The translations under genes were made by a program, and so were the position numbers. A model generated the notes under the pieces. That model ran no database searches. It was not told where the DNA came from and was given only the letters and a program-made list of their open reading frames with translations. 64,000 bases of DNA from contig NC_056522.1 of assembly GCF_019175285.1 (NCBI RefSeq), positions 320,624,496 to 320,688,495 on the forward strand. Direction: 5' to 3'. This DNA is from Sceloporus undulatus. Lineage: Eukaryota > Chordata > Lepidosauria > Squamata > Phrynosomatidae. Shown here in pieces: positions 43,380-55,522 of this stretch (within the stretch, counting starts at the first letter, position 1; every line of letters starts with the position of its first letter).

Positions 43380-44870
43380 TTAAAGTGATACTAGTTGGTA
43401 AATGATCACAGAAATTTAATTGGAATTTAGTTGGAAATAAGATAGAACAGTCTGCTCTCTTCTGTATCTGGTGGTATATTTTGATGAGAAAAAATATTAG
43501 AAGATTCAGCTACAAAGCATCAAAAGAGCAGCCCTGATGGGAGCCCATGCTACTCGGATATTTTTTTTTCTATTCTAGAGGCAGCAGGCTGATAACTCCA
43601 GCATTGAAAGTATCTTTATGAAAAGTAGTTGCTCAAATGCAACATGGTATTGAGATCTGGGGGATAAATCACAATACTTTGAGTGCCCTGGAGGTCTGTT
43701 AGAATCAGTTTTTGAGGTACTTCTTGGCAATACCTCCAGGTATTCCACCTATATTCCCCAGAACAGAGACAGATGTGGTATCTATAAAATTTATTGCTGA
43801 GAAGGCATCTCTTTTGTATTATAAAAGAGTCTTCGACATGACAGAGGACTGCCTCTCTAAGCTTTTTTTAGGTGAACAGTGGAAGAAAAGTGGCTGGGCT
43901 AAGTTATTTCAAGATGCATTAGCCTCTAAAATGCCTTCAACAGATATTTCTTATCATACCTAGAGTTAAATACAAGCTGAGGGACTGGATCTGTAAATTG
44001 GATAATAATCAAGATGTAGTTTCCATTAAATCTTCAAATTTTCTCATTGTTGAAATCAAATAATGTAAGAGCTCAGTACTTACAAACTCTTACCTTTGCC
44101 CCTCTGAGAACTGCATATACAGAACTACATTTCTAAATTATGCCAACATCTGTTTTGGATGGCAGATATAGAAACATTCCAAGAAATGTATGGCTCTGCA
44201 TTTGAAGTGTGGGAGAGGCAAAGGATATTTCACACTATTTACTCTACAGCTAGCTTTATCAAAATCCCAGGAAGATATACTTGGGGCAGATTTTGGCTTA
44301 TTTACAAGGTGAGAACTCTTACATGAAGCTATGCTGGCTACTGTCAGACTGTGATCCATATGTTACACATAAAACAGCCTTATTTTCATAGGCGGGATAC
44401 ACCGCCATTTAGTACGTATAGGATACGTACTAGGGTTAGGAAGGGGCGGTGCTTCCGCACCCCCCTAACCCTAGTACGTATCCTATACGTACAAGATGGC
44501 GGCACCCCTTCTACATGGGCGCCGCCATCTTTACGTACTGGACGCACAGCGTCCAGACATGTCGCTGCGCCTATGACGTCGCGAGTCCGCGCCAGGCGCC
44601 TCGTGACGTCATAGATGCGCCGCAGAAAGAAGCTCCGAAATGGAGCTTCTTTTTTGCTCCGCGCGGGAGTCGCGCGGTTTGGCTGCTGCGGCTCTCGCAC
44701 GGAGCAAATGGCGCCGGCGGGGGAGCGCCGCAAAGCGGCGGTTTGTACCCCGCCTAAGGCTGTTAAAAGTATTAGTGCTAGCTATTTGAAAGATATTGCT
44801 ATAGACTGTGCAAATAATTCATAATCTGATTTTTGCATGTATGTACATGTATGTATTCCTTTACTGGATT
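43380..44870 (+). mobile_element. Non-LTR LINE C-terminal relic, interrupted by MITE copy C
   Basis: Translation shows AQMQHGIEIWGI, then NQFLRYFLAIPPGIPPIFPRTETDVVSIKFIAEKASLLYYKRVF, the region after the reverse transcriptase in LINEs (pattern: Q..FLR.LL..P..TP....R.E). Later MYGSAFEVWERQR is more decayed. It contains several disruptions. Clade undetermined; it may be the same family as the minus-strand relic at 45030-49300. Confidence 0.55.
44391..44754 (-). mobile_element. GC-rich hairpin-chain MITE, copy C
   Basis: Inverted orientation relative to copy A and very similar to it over the whole 364 bp. Ends: GGCGGGATACACCGCC and GGCGGTTTGTACCCCGCC. The perfect 29-bp arms are at 44412-44440 and 44464-44492. 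TA flanks both ends (44389-44390, 44755-44756). The CpG content is largely intact. Confidence 0.85.
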
Positions 44871-44993
44871 TGTAATGGTTTTTAGTACACTGACTGACTG
44901 TCATGGGGGCTTCAGCCTTGGAACAGCTTCCCCAGGAAAATACACTTCATACCAATATCCCACTGTCTTTTTAATATTAGACAGGCTTTTTTA

Positions 44994-45030
44994 ATAAAAT
45001 AAAATAAAATAAAATAAAATAAAATAAAAA
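44994..45030. repeat. (AAAAT)n microsatellite
   Basis: About seven AAAAT units, adjacent to the degraded end of the minus-strand LINE. Confidence 0.9.
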
Positions 45031-45276
45031 TCCTCAGCCCTCTTAGATTTCAAGTGGCAGCTGGTAACTTCCATGTCAATGCATTAGTGAATTTGCTGTG
45101 GCTTTTACTTAACATTTTAAACAGTTCTGTTTTTTTTCAAAACTCATAAAGTTTATTTAGACTGCTCTTCTGCCCAATTTATTCATAGACAATAGTACAG
45201 TGTCATCATCATATATTAGGATTGCCGTTTTCCAATTTCCTATTGAGGGAGGGGAATGGTCAGGGCAATTAACATA

Positions 45277-45575
45277 GGGGCTAGACAGAAGGGCAGGCAA
45301 GAGCGGTGAGATGCCGCCCCTTTCTGCCCTGGATGGAGACCATGGCAACCAAACACCATGGCCTCCAGGAGGCCTAAAAAGAACCCATGCCCAACGGGTT
45401 CTTTTTAGGCTGTGCACGGGGCGCCATTGGCGCGCTTGCATACAGTGATGACATCTGCATGGCACGGTGCTGTTTGGGCGCTGTGCTGCATGGATGTCAT
45501 CATTGTAAACGCTCAGCCCCCACACACCCCTCGTTCAGGCTGAGGTTGGTGCAAAGCGCCCGTCTGTTGAGCCCC
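45277..45575. mobile_element. Small non-autonomous DNA transposon, 299 bp, inside the LINE
   Basis: Terminal inverted repeats are GGGGCTAGACAGAAGGGC and GCCCGTCTGTTGAGCCCC, imperfect over 18 bp. Internal hairpin: AGGCCTAAAAAGAACCCA with its inverted GGGTTCTTTTTAGGCTG (about 45374-45412). It separates the FNLYINNI and YDDD parts of one reverse-transcriptase domain. ACA occurs at both flanks as a possible 3-bp duplication (PIF/Harbinger-like, tentative). Confidence 0.7.
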
Positions 45576-46147
45576 ACAGTTACTATATTATTAATATAAA
45601 GATTAAACCTTTTCTGAATCCTTTTGTTGTATTTTTGTTTCTGTCAATCTTTTATCTGTGCTAATCCTTACCCTCATAGCTGTTTCAGTGTATAACTCCT
45701 GAAACAGGAGTAACACTCGTCTTGATATTAGTTCCAGCAAGCTTATTCCACAAATTATTCCTATTAATTAGATCAAAATCTGAGGATAAGTCAATGAATG
45801 AGCAAAATGTCACTTGGAAGGACCACTAGTATTTATTAATTAAATGATGTAACATAAAAATTTGGTCCACTGTGCTGTGGCCTTTCCTAAACCCACCTTG
45901 TCCCTGATTAAGAATATTATTTTCATCCTTTCATTTTACCAGCTTCTGGAGAAGGAAGCATCTGTAAATTTTAGAACTAATATCTAATAAATTAATTAGT
46001 CGATAAATCTGAGGGTTTAATTTATCTCCTTTCTTATAAAGTGGAAAGATTATGCTCTCTTTCCATCCCTCAGGAATAATGTTTGTAGAGTTTATATGGG
46101 AAAATAGTTTTGCTGGCAGAGGGGACCAACCATTCAGAATTGTTCTT

Positions 46148-48751
46148 TTTTTTTTTTTTTAATATATATTTATTAATTTCCACCAAAGCAAATATAAAAT
46201 ACATAAACACATCAACAATCCACATTTATACATTCAAATATCCACAGAGTACATAATACATAATGCAATACATGGACAAAACAACATTAACCATAAAACA
46301 ATTATTTACAGAGTCACAAGCACACCACATTGACTTCCTGCGGAGTGATCTAGAACGTGACATAGCCAAGCTGTACTTTGATACAAAAGAAAATCACCAA
46401 ATATATCATACCACACTTGCGTTTACCAATTTACCAATGTAGATATGATGTATAAATTAATATCTTATGTATTTTTCTTGAATTACCAATAAAAGTTATT
46501 TAACTACAATACGAAGAGATTGTGAGCAGTATATTCAGATCTATATCAGTTTCCCTGAATTTAAAAAATCAACCAAAGGGAGCCAAACCATTTTTTCTTT
46601 GTTCCAGTTTAAATTCTCAATATAGCATGTTAGCTTGTCCAATTCCATGTAGTCCATGACCTTCATTATCCATTCCTTCCAAGAGGGTATTGCTTCCCCT
46701 TTCCAATATGTTGCGAGAGTTATGCGTGCAGCAGAGATCATATAAAAGAATTTGCCATGTTTGGCCTCGAGACTATTATCTGCAATCATATTTAGGAGGA
46801 AAAATTTAGGATCAAAACCAAAATCTTTTTTGACAATTAGCTTCATCTTACCATAAATCTGTTTCCAATACTTATTAACCATTTTACAATTCCACCACAT
46901 ATGAAAATAAGAATCTGGGCTGTTGCCGCATTTCCAACACATTGGGCTCTGGTCTTTATATATTTTACAAAGTTTCATAGGAGTGAGATGCCATCTATTT
47001 TGCATTTTATGGTAGTTTTCTTTTATGGCTATACAGGTGGTATACTTAAGCCTAACATTCCAATTTTTTCCCCATTGCGATAATGGTAATACTTCCTCCA
47101 GTTCCTGTGCCCATTTGATCATACAGGGTTTTATGGTTTCCTCATGCATTTCTAGATCCAGTAAGAGATTATAAAACTTAGAAATCTTTTTCTTATTTAC
47201 CCCCAGAATTATTTTATCCACAGTCGAATATGTTGTGTAGATGTTAAAGGATTTCAAATCAAATAAAAATCTCTCTCTAATCTGACGATATAAGAACCAA
47301 CTAAGATTATAACCCTCTGTTTCCAATTCATCCTGCGCTTTCATAGTTATCTTATTAGTTTTTTGTCTATTAAAACTAAGTCCTGATAAGTTACCCATCT
47401 GTTATTACAAATTACATTGTATCTATGAAAGGCCTCATTAATTGAGGTCCAAAGAGGCAAATTCAGGTACAGCATCAGCTTGAACTTATTCCATACACGA
47501 AACAATGCCTTTCTAATTGTATGGTTTGTAAATTCTTTATTAGCGGCTAATTTGTTATAAAATAGAAAGGCATGAATCCCAAACACCGTATCAGATAGTT
47601 CTAAATTCAAAAGCTGCTTGTTTTGCAAATTAAACCAATCGACCATCCAGTCGAAAGCACAGGCATAGAAATATGTTTTCAAATCAGGAAGACCTAAACC
47701 ACCCCGAGTCGGTTTATCACATAAAATTTTGAATCTGACCCTGGGTTTTTTACCGGCCCAAACAAAATGGCAGATATCCTTGTTCCAGTCTTTAAAGGGT
47801 CGGTCATTTTCTAAAATAGGGATTGTTTGAAACAAAAAAAATAATTTTGGGAAGTACAGACATTTTAATCGTTGAGATCCTACCCAACCAGGAAAGTCCT
47901 AACTTACACCATTTGTTCAGATCCTTTTTAACATTTTGCCAGAGTTTAACATAATTATTTTTAGATAGTTCTGAGTTTTTATTAGTAAGCCAAACACCAA
48001 GGTATTTTACCTTGTCTGTTAATTTATAACCAGAATGTCTGGATAGATCTTCTCTATCCATCTTATCCAAATTAATAGTCAGCCAAACAGTCTTATCTCT
48101 ATTAACTACAAGTCCAGAGACATTACCAAATTGTTTAAACAATCTATTTGTTCTTTCAATATCCTGCAAGGGTTTGGAAAGTGATAACATAACGTCATCA
48201 GCATAGGCTTTGAGTTTCATCGTATCCCCTCTTATTCTAACGCCATGTATTTCATTGTTGTTACGGATTTCTATATTTAAAAGTTCCAAAACCAAAATAA
48301 ATAACAAAGGCGATAGAGGACAACCTTGCCTAGTACCCTTGAAAATATGTATTGTTTTAGACCTTTCACCATTGATAATTAAATTGGCTGATTGCTTCTG
48401 ATATATCCGATCCAGCCAGCTACCAAAGTTTCCTCCCAAACCAACCTTCTTACAAGTTTCCTTTATAAATTTCCAATTGATTCTATCAAAGGCTTTTTCA
48501 TAATCAACAAATAATAAAGCCAATATTCTATCACAGCTTTTACCATGATAGTCTATAAGGTTTAATACATGTCGAACATTATCTCTTAATCTTCTTCCTG
48601 GTAAAAAACCGACTTGGTCAGGATGGATATATTCTTTAAGTACAAATTTAAGTCTGTTGGCTAGAACGGCAGCAAAGATTTTATAATCCGCGTTAAGTAG
48701 AGCGATAGGGCGAAAGCTTTTAGGCTCAGGTGTTTCATCCTCTGTCTTTGG
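46148..48751 (-). mobile_element. 5'-truncated L1 LINE with 11-bp target duplication
   Basis: Flanked by GAATTGTTCTT at 46137-46147 and 48752-48762. A poly(T) run at 46148-46160 is the antisense poly(A) tail. On the minus strand the ORF2 pieces are FVDYEKAFDRINWKFI, TRQGCPLSPLLFILVLE, LKAYADDVMLSL (catalytic YADD), LVVNRDKT, LGRISTIKMSVLPK, FVWAGKKPRVRFKIL, then MCWKCGNSPDSYFHMWWNC (the CxxC...H...C C-terminal motif). The frame is broken in at least two places and the 5' half (ORF1, endonuclease) is missing. Confidence 0.93.
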
Positions 48752-49304
48752 GAATTGTTCTTAAAGACCTCTGATGGAATCATAGCCTCACCAGGTGCTT
48801 TGTTTTCTGCTAGAGCACATAAAGGTTTGCTCACTTCCTCTTCTTAGATTGAGGGCCCCTTAACAAATCCTGATCCATTAAAACTTCTATCCACATCAGG
48901 TTCAAAAATATTTCTAAAATAAGTACACCAACTGTTAGCTGAAACACAAGCATCTAACATGGGATTAAAGCTTGTGACTGATACTGAGATCAAATATCAA
49001 AACCGACTTTCATTCCTTTCCAGGGCTGTCAATCCCAGCTCCTTCCACTGATTAAATATAAACATCCTTTTTTTCTTTCTTAATAAGTCCTGATAAATTA
49101 GGCGGCAAGAAGCCAATGCTTTCAAATCAGCTGCATCTGCTTTACCCTTTTGGTAACATGTGCCAAATTCTCTTTAGCTAGCTTAAATTCATTATTTTTA
49201 TACCAACCCACTTCACCAGAGGCTGTTCTAGGCTGAAGGACCTTTCTAGCTAAAAGTGGCCTTAGGACTGTATTAATAGTCATAATATCTTCTACAGGAT
49301 CCTA

Positions 49305-49562
49305 CAGGACATTGTTCTTTGATGATTCAAAGAAGGTCTTCTCACTCAGTTATCTGTATAAAAATAGTGTAAAAGATGCAAACATAATTTTTGGCTGCTT
49401 TATTAGGACCATAGTTTCCAAGACACAGGAAGTAACCATTCCTTCTCATTTAGCACTCTTTGAACCTCATTTGAAATACTGTGTCACATTCTGGTTACTG
49501 CATTTTAAAGAGGGTAAGGCAAATTGGAATAGGTTCAGGGGAGGGCAACAAAGACAGTCATA
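49305..49562 (+). mobile_element. Old CR1 LINE fragment
   Basis: Encoded text such as NIIFGCFIRTIVSKTQEVTIPSHLALFEPHLKYCVTFW follows CR1 ORF2 ([37 protein letters not shown]). Diverged. Confidence 0.8.
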
Positions 49563-49574
49563 GGTAAGCAAAAC

Positions 49575-49705
49575 AAATCCCGTCAGGAAACCAAGTCCCA
49601 TCCCTTGCATCTGAGGAAATAGACTTTAGTCTACAAAAACTCATGCTGTTAATTTCTTTCTTTCAGTTAGTCTCAAAGGTGCTACAAGACCTCTCTACAT
49701 ATCCA
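49575..49705 (+). mobile_element. Penelope-like element end with decayed hammerhead motif
   Basis: CTGAGGA (49611-49617), stem TAGAC/GTCTA around TTTA, then CAAAAACTCATGC where intact relatives have CGAAAGCTCATGC. TTAGTCTCAAAGGTGCTACAAGAC follows as in vertebrate Penelope-type repeats. Confidence 0.55.
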
Positions 49706-49754
49706 TCAGGAAAGGTTGAAGGAGATGTCATGATTTTATATTCTTCCTATGATT

Positions 49755-50165
49755 TTAATGTAGAGATAGGCAAAAACTGGCCCACAGGTTGCATCCAGCT
49801 CCTGTAGCATGGTTGTGGCCCCTCAAGGCCTCCTAGGTGTCAATGAATTGCTCTAAGTGTCCTGTAGGGATTGTGGGGATCCTTGTTGTGACATATTTTG
49901 GGCCAGGAAAAGCCTTTAATTCCCCCCCCCACTCAATTCCTGTTTGTTTTTTTTTAAAAAGCCTCTCTTGAGCCTAAAATGGCCCCAGGAGGTCCTAAAA
50001 GTGGCATACATGCCCCCCAACAACCCCTAGACTGTTTTATGGGAGGGAGGCAAAACAATTTTAGAGTTTTTTTGTGGCAGGGTGTGTTGTGTAGGGATGC
50101 GCCCCCTCCAAGGTCTCCTGGGGGTAACGCTGACCCCTACCCTTACACAGTTGTCCACCCTTGTT
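49755..50165. mobile_element. hAT-like non-autonomous element
   Basis: Left AGATAGGCAAAAACTGGCCC and right ACACAGTTGTCCACCCTTG are degraded hAT-type inverted ends. The interior is G+C-rich with C and G homopolymers. Confidence 0.5.
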
Positions 50166-50254
50166 TTAAAGGATTTTATATTATTTTAAAGTACTGACAT
50201 TTTATTATGGTAGCTTGTTTAATTATTTTAAACACTTTTTGGGTGTTTGGTTTT

Positions 50255-50375
50255 CTTTGGTTTACTATTTTTATTTTCATGCACCTTGTGTTGATTCATG
50301 TGTGAGCCACCTTGGATCTCATTTGGGAGAAAAGCAGGATATAAATTAAATGCATAAATAAAATAAATATATATT
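50255..50375 (+). mobile_element. L2-like LINE 3' tail
   Basis: GTGAGCCACCTTGGATCTCA, GGAGAAAAGCAGGATATAAA and then a simple AAATAAAT tail. Confidence 0.6.
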
Positions 50376-50464
50376 ATTAACTTGAAGAAAAGGAGCCATT
50401 GCAAGAAGGCAGGTAGCTGAACATTTCAAAGCCTTGAAGGGCTATCAAATGGATGACAATAAAG

Positions 50465-50660
50465 AATTAGGGCCCTTTCATACTGCGTACATAGTTATAG
50501 CACCATGATTCCACTTTAACTTCCATGGCAACATCACAAGGAATCCTGGGATTGGCAATTGGGGGACATTTAAAATTCTCAGCCAGAGAGGTCTGGTGCA
50601 ACCATAACAGTCCAAATGGTGTCAAAGTGTTCTACTTGTGCAGTGTGAAAGAGGCTTTGT
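50465..50660. mobile_element. Palindromic MITE (TTCCACTTTAACT family)
   Basis: Left GGGCCCTTTCATACTGCGTA, right GTGCAGTGTGAAAGAGGC. The interior has GATTCCACTTTAACTTCCAT and AATCCTGGGATTGG. Confidence 0.65.
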
Positions 50661-51104
50661 TCATTGCTGTTCCAGAAGACAGGAGTTTATTGAAGGCACC
50701 TATGGAGGACAGATTTTGGTTAAACATTGTGGGAAATGTCTTGACTATAAGAGCTTTTTTGACAACAGAACCAGTTATCTAGAGGAGTGTCAGGTGATTA
50801 GCTAGAGAGTTGAGAAGGTCACCAAGCAGAGGGTCTGGCTGGCTGGACCTCTTTGGGAATTCCTTGATCCAGTTGGGGGGTTCAACTAGATGACCTACAA
50901 GACGCCCCCCAACTGTGACCCTGGTGCTGTGATGGCCAGGGATGGTGGAGGGTGGACAGAGAAGGTCCTCTGTGGCAGAAATGTGCATGTAAATGGCAGC
51001 TCTTAAGGTGGGCCTTGTTCCTTTGCAATGTGGGAAGAAATCTCATAGCTAGATTAAGGCAGGCTGAATCTTTGGGGCAAGCATCCTATGTGGAGACTTT
51101 AAGG

Positions 51105-51240
51105 TAGATGTGGGGAACCTGTGGCCTTCCAGACATTATTGGATTACATCTCCCATCCTGCCTGACCCTTGGCCAAAACTGGTTGGAGCTGATGGGAGTT
51201 GAACAACATCTGGAGAGCCACAGTATTCTTCACACCTGTT
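51105..51240. mobile_element. Palindromic MITE relic (CAACATCTGGAG family)
   Basis: ACATTATTGGATTACATCTC is mirrored by GATGGGAGTTGAACAACATC, then TGGAGAGCCACAG. Confidence 0.6.
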
Positions 51241-53361
51241 TTAGGGTAAGAACAACCCCCACCATTTCTGTGCGACAGTCAGAGAAAAGTACAAGTCAGG
51301 TTCTCAATCCAGGACACAGATTACATGCTGCTGCTTCTCTCAGCAGTGTTTGGCAGGGTTCCAGCTAGCAACCTGAAACTTTAGCTGAAGAGACAATAAA
51401 ATGCCTGCCTCTGTGCTAAACAAAGGACAAGGCTTGGAGAACAAGGGCAGAGTGAAGGTGACAGACTTGGGAAATATATTTTTGAATAACAGCTCCCAGA
51501 ATTCTACAATCTGCATCATGGGGGAGATTCTGGAAACTATAGTGAAAAAAGTAAAAATTTCCAAACTCAGGGGAAAGTCATGATCAAGAACTACTTTAGG
51601 TTGCAGGGATGAACACCTCATTGCCCCTGGTTAAGAGTGTTTTGACAAGTAAAGCTCTTAGGGCCAAGTCTACTCATGCTTGTTTTATGTGAATTGGTGT
51701 GGATTTTCACACTTTTACTTCAACCCTGCCTATTCTGAACTATGACTTTCTGTCAGACACACGCAGCCCCATTATTATTATTTTTTTGGTGGGGGGCTGT
51801 CAATCAAAGGATGCAGACACAAACACTTTTGCTTCCATTGTCATCTATCCCAACAGGTTAGCAGTATACTTTTCTCCAGTCACCCACTGTTAGGATCCCT
51901 TTGGTTGCTGTATGCTGCAAAGTTTCCTGAAAACAAGTGCATCATAATAATAATAATAATAATATATCTCTTCCTGCCACCACTTGAAATCTGGACGAAC
52001 CAAGGCAGTCTTTTAATATAAATAGCCTTCCTTTCTCCTGGCACTGGCTGAAAGGAGAAAGATGGAGCAGAGGAAGGAGGAGCTACCACTGGGAGAGCTT
52101 CATCCCTTTCCCTGACAATGTGAGGGAGAAAAGGACCACATACATATTTCCTCCTAGCTAGGGACCTTTAACGTAGGCCTCATTCACACATCGTACATTA
52201 CAGGTTTGTTATTCATACCATGGAACTGCATTGCTCCACATCTCTGTAAGTTTGGTTGCTCACATGTACAGATGCCCTTCCCATGTCCCCATGCCCACTG
52301 GCACCCCTCAGCCAGACAGAAGGGGGCTGGCATCCCTTTTTCTCTCCCCTCCCTTTCCTCTCTCTGTAATTTTTCTTCCCTGCAGCAGTTATTCTGCTGG
52401 GGAAAAGGTGGCACTTTTTCGACTACGTGGGCTGTTGATGATGCAAATGCATTTGAAACTTGTTAAAGGTAAGGGGTGTTTTATTTCAAGTCTATTGAGG
52501 TCTATTTGCATTGTTGTTGACACAGCTGATAATGCAAACCTTTTGTAAAAACCTAGGGGAAAGCACAATATTTATTATCCTGGGGTAAGTGAGTATTTTG
52601 GCAGCCCCCCCGCCCCACATTAATTGAATGCATTTGTGATGCATGTGAACAACAAAGATTCACCCTGAATTCATCCTGGATTATTTTTATTATGTGAATA
52701 ACCCCAAAATGCCCATAGCCTTCAGAAGTATGGGGGGGGGGGAGGGCTATAAATAATTTTTACTAGCCTATAAATCTTTCTGAATACAATGGACAAAGTG
52801 CAATTCCCTTTTTTCAGAGGTTTATGACTTTTTAAAAAGCCACCCAATAGGGTGAATATGTTCAAATCATGTATGGCTGGATAACATTCTACTTACAGTC
52901 TATCAGGATAATTTTTATTGTGTTGACTGACCCTCACAAGCAAAATCTGTCAGCCCAGGGACTTCAGTGGAGGCATCCTACACATTTCTTACTATGAGGA
53001 CTAGGTCCTTTTCCTACTTTTTAAAAATATGCCTCTCCAAATATCATTTAGCTCAGCCTGGTGCCCACTTTACCTTGTATACAAGGGCTTTGGTAGCAGG
53101 ATTGTCACTTAACAGAGTGAAGAAAATGGGAATACTATTTGGAGAGTTTGCTTAGTTAAGTATGCTTTAAAATGAAAGGGACAAAAATACTGTAGAGTAA
53201 CAAATGCATGACTCCCATCTTTGGAGATCACACAACAATGTGTGCTTTCTTTGTCTTCCCCACCTGTTTTGTAACTCATAAAGGCAACCTAAATTATTCT
53301 GGTCCACAGTAAACTGTCAGTCTGCTCAAAGTGGGTCAGAGCTGTTACAGCAGCTCCTCTG
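51241..53361. other. No gene recognised
   Basis: It contains a short (AAT)n near 51943, homopolymer runs and small open frames without family resemblance. Confidence 0.4.
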
Positions 53362-53568
53362 CTATTCTTGTTGTATGCCTTTGGGTTGTTTCCAACTTAT
53401 GGTGACCTAAAGGTGAACCTATCATGTGGTTTTCTGGAGCTGAGAGTGTGTGATTCACCTAAAGTCACCCAGTGGGTTTCCATGGCCAAGCATGGAATCA
53501 AACCCAGATTTTCAGAGTTGTAGTCCAATGCTCAAACCAATGCTCAAACTACTGCACCACACAGGCTG
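53362..53568 (-). mobile_element. Sauria-type tRNA-derived SINE
   Basis: The antisense tail TTGTTGTATGCCTTTGGGTT opens the element. AAGGTGAACCTATCATGTGG, AAAGTCACCCAGTGGGTTTC and the B-box region GGAATCAAACCCAGATTTTC follow. Confidence 0.75.
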
Positions 53569-54780
53569 ACAACTCTCCTAATAGCTGTGCTTTAGAATAG
53601 GCAGAGCATCTTTCCTCCTGCTGAAACTGGAAACTGCAGGTAATCAGCATTATTAATGTTGTGTAATGAGTGCCTTTCTTAATATTATTGTTATACTGTT
53701 AGATAAACCAACTGGCCATCCCAATAATTCACTTTTCATATAGGTTGGGGGGAAGGACAGAAGGTATTATGAACCTTGTACTATAATAGATTGGAGAACC
53801 TTTTATTTTCCAGATGTTTTTGGACTTAAGCTCTCATGAGCCCTAGCCAGCATGAGAGATTGTTGGAGCAGGTGAGGGATTGTAAGAGCTGAAGTCCAAA
53901 CATTCCCTATCTCTGTTCTGTGAAAGAGAAATAGGCCAGGGCAACTGACAGGAAAAGCAAAGACACTGATCAATACAGAAAGATGTTGCCCTTGGTCAAG
54001 CCTCAGCAAGCCTGGGGAATGCATTGCCACAGGATATTTCTGGGTCAAGTGGCTTAGCAAGATTAAGCAGCAGTATATGTGCATATGTGTTGAAACAACT
54101 AGGTCAAAAAGTACCAGCTGCTTTCCTTCAGGGCATATGCTGCTTTCCTGAGAAACAAATTCCCATCATTATACATTTGTGCATCAAGTAGCAGGTGTAC
54201 TGTAAATCTAACAGAGTTCCTTTAATTCAAAGATTTAGCCATGATAGTCTAGAAAATCAGTAGCACAAGATCCCTTTGCACACAGAGTTTCATTAAGGTA
54301 TCAGATATATTATATGTAGACAGACATTATTTTCCTACAACCTCATTTTGTGCAGTCAGGAAAAAAACACAAACACAAGAGGTCTTATAAATGCCTCACC
54401 AATATTTCACCACTAGAAAAAAAGTTTTAAAGTTTTAAAAAGTTTTAAAAATTTTAAAAGACAGCAATCCAAATAATAATCATCTCCCAAAGAAAGCAGA
54501 GGTTCTGCAAGACAAATAACATAATCCCAACCATATTTACCTGGAACAGATTTAAATCCCACATTGAATATAATGAGTTTCAATTCTATGTTACTTTGCA
54601 TAGGATGTAATTTTCTCCAAAGAACATGAGTGGTTCAGAGTCCACATCATCTAGTTCTGCAGCTCTCAAGTCTTCCCCAAGTACTTATGGTGACCCTTTC
54701 AAGGGGCTTTCTTGGCAAAATATACACATTTAAACAAAATAGCTGAGTCAGAACCAATGACTTTCCAGAGTTCTTCCCCA
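53569..54780. other. No gene recognised
   Basis: Only a small palindromic MITE trace near 53810-53905 (CCAGATGTTTTTGGACTTAA). No coding signal. Confidence 0.4.
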
Positions 54781-54784
54781 TGTA

Positions 54785-55030
54785 GCTACAGGAAAAGAGA
54801 TTCCACCTCAACATTAGGAGGAACTTTCTGACAGTAGGGGCTGTTCGACAATGGAATGCACTCCCTCGGAGTGTAGTGGAATCTCCTTCCTTGGAGGTCT
54901 TTAAACAGAGGCTGGATGGCCATCTGTCAGGGATGCTTTGATTTGGATTTCCTGCATGGCAGGGGGTTGGACTGGATGGCCCTAGTGGTCTCTTCCAACT
55001 CTACAATTCTATGATTCTATGATTCAATGA
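54785..55030 (+). mobile_element. CR1 LINE 3' end (short 5'-truncated copy)
   Basis: CAGGAAAAGAGATTCCACCT through GACTGGATGGCCCTAGTGGT to the ATTCTATG repeat. Nearly identical to 28120-28361, hence recent. Confidence 0.9.
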
Positions 55031-55514
55031 TTCTGTGATCTAATACACAAGGCTTTTCCTCTCATTTTCCTCTTAATCACTAACACTGGAGGACTCCCTG
55101 AAAGTCTTCAATGGTTAATTGCTCAGAAAAGATAACAATCCTACACAAACAAATAACATTAAAAGCACAGATTAAAAAAAATCATAGCTCTAAAATCACA
55201 AATTATATGTTTAAAATTTCAAAATAGCTAAAATAATAATTTAAAAACATCTGCTTAAGCACTGTGATAGCAACACAAAACACAGCAACCAAAGATACAT
55301 ACCATCTTTATTGATCCTTTGTAACCCAGGGTCCAGCCCTCAGTCACCCCTATTCGACCTTTGATATCAAATTGGTATCAAACAGGGAGCTTTTTGGCAA
55401 GCAGCCAAAAGAGGGATCTCCAGTACAGGAAACTAGCCATACCATGTTTGGAAATTTTGATGGCTCAGTGTGGGAGAAGCCAAAGGCACTTAGCCTTGAT
55501 GGGATCTCTTGAGA
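55031..55514. other. No gene recognised
   Basis: AT-rich, no family recognised. Confidence 0.4.
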
Positions 55515-55522
55515 TCATAATC

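Larger units (their letters stand above)
45031..49300 (-). mobile_element. Old non-LTR LINE relic, split by a small DNA transposon and an L1
   Basis: On the minus strand: KKKKVYIF-type upstream region (about 49000-49150), IPEGWKESIIFPLYKKGDKLNPQIY, then SSKIYRCF and GGFRKGHSTVDQIF (46136-45850), FNLYINNIV (near 45585), and after the inserted transposon TAILIYDDDTVLLSMNK (45235-45180), the degenerate YADD box. It is non-functional. The segment order proves one original LINE into which the two others inserted. Clade not assigned. Confidence 0.75.

Noticed and set aside
45157-45525. 122-codon frame containing YDDDTVLL as a possible active reverse transcriptase
   Set aside because: The C-terminal half is a LINE relic and the N-terminal half is translated DNA transposon; the catalytic box is degenerate.
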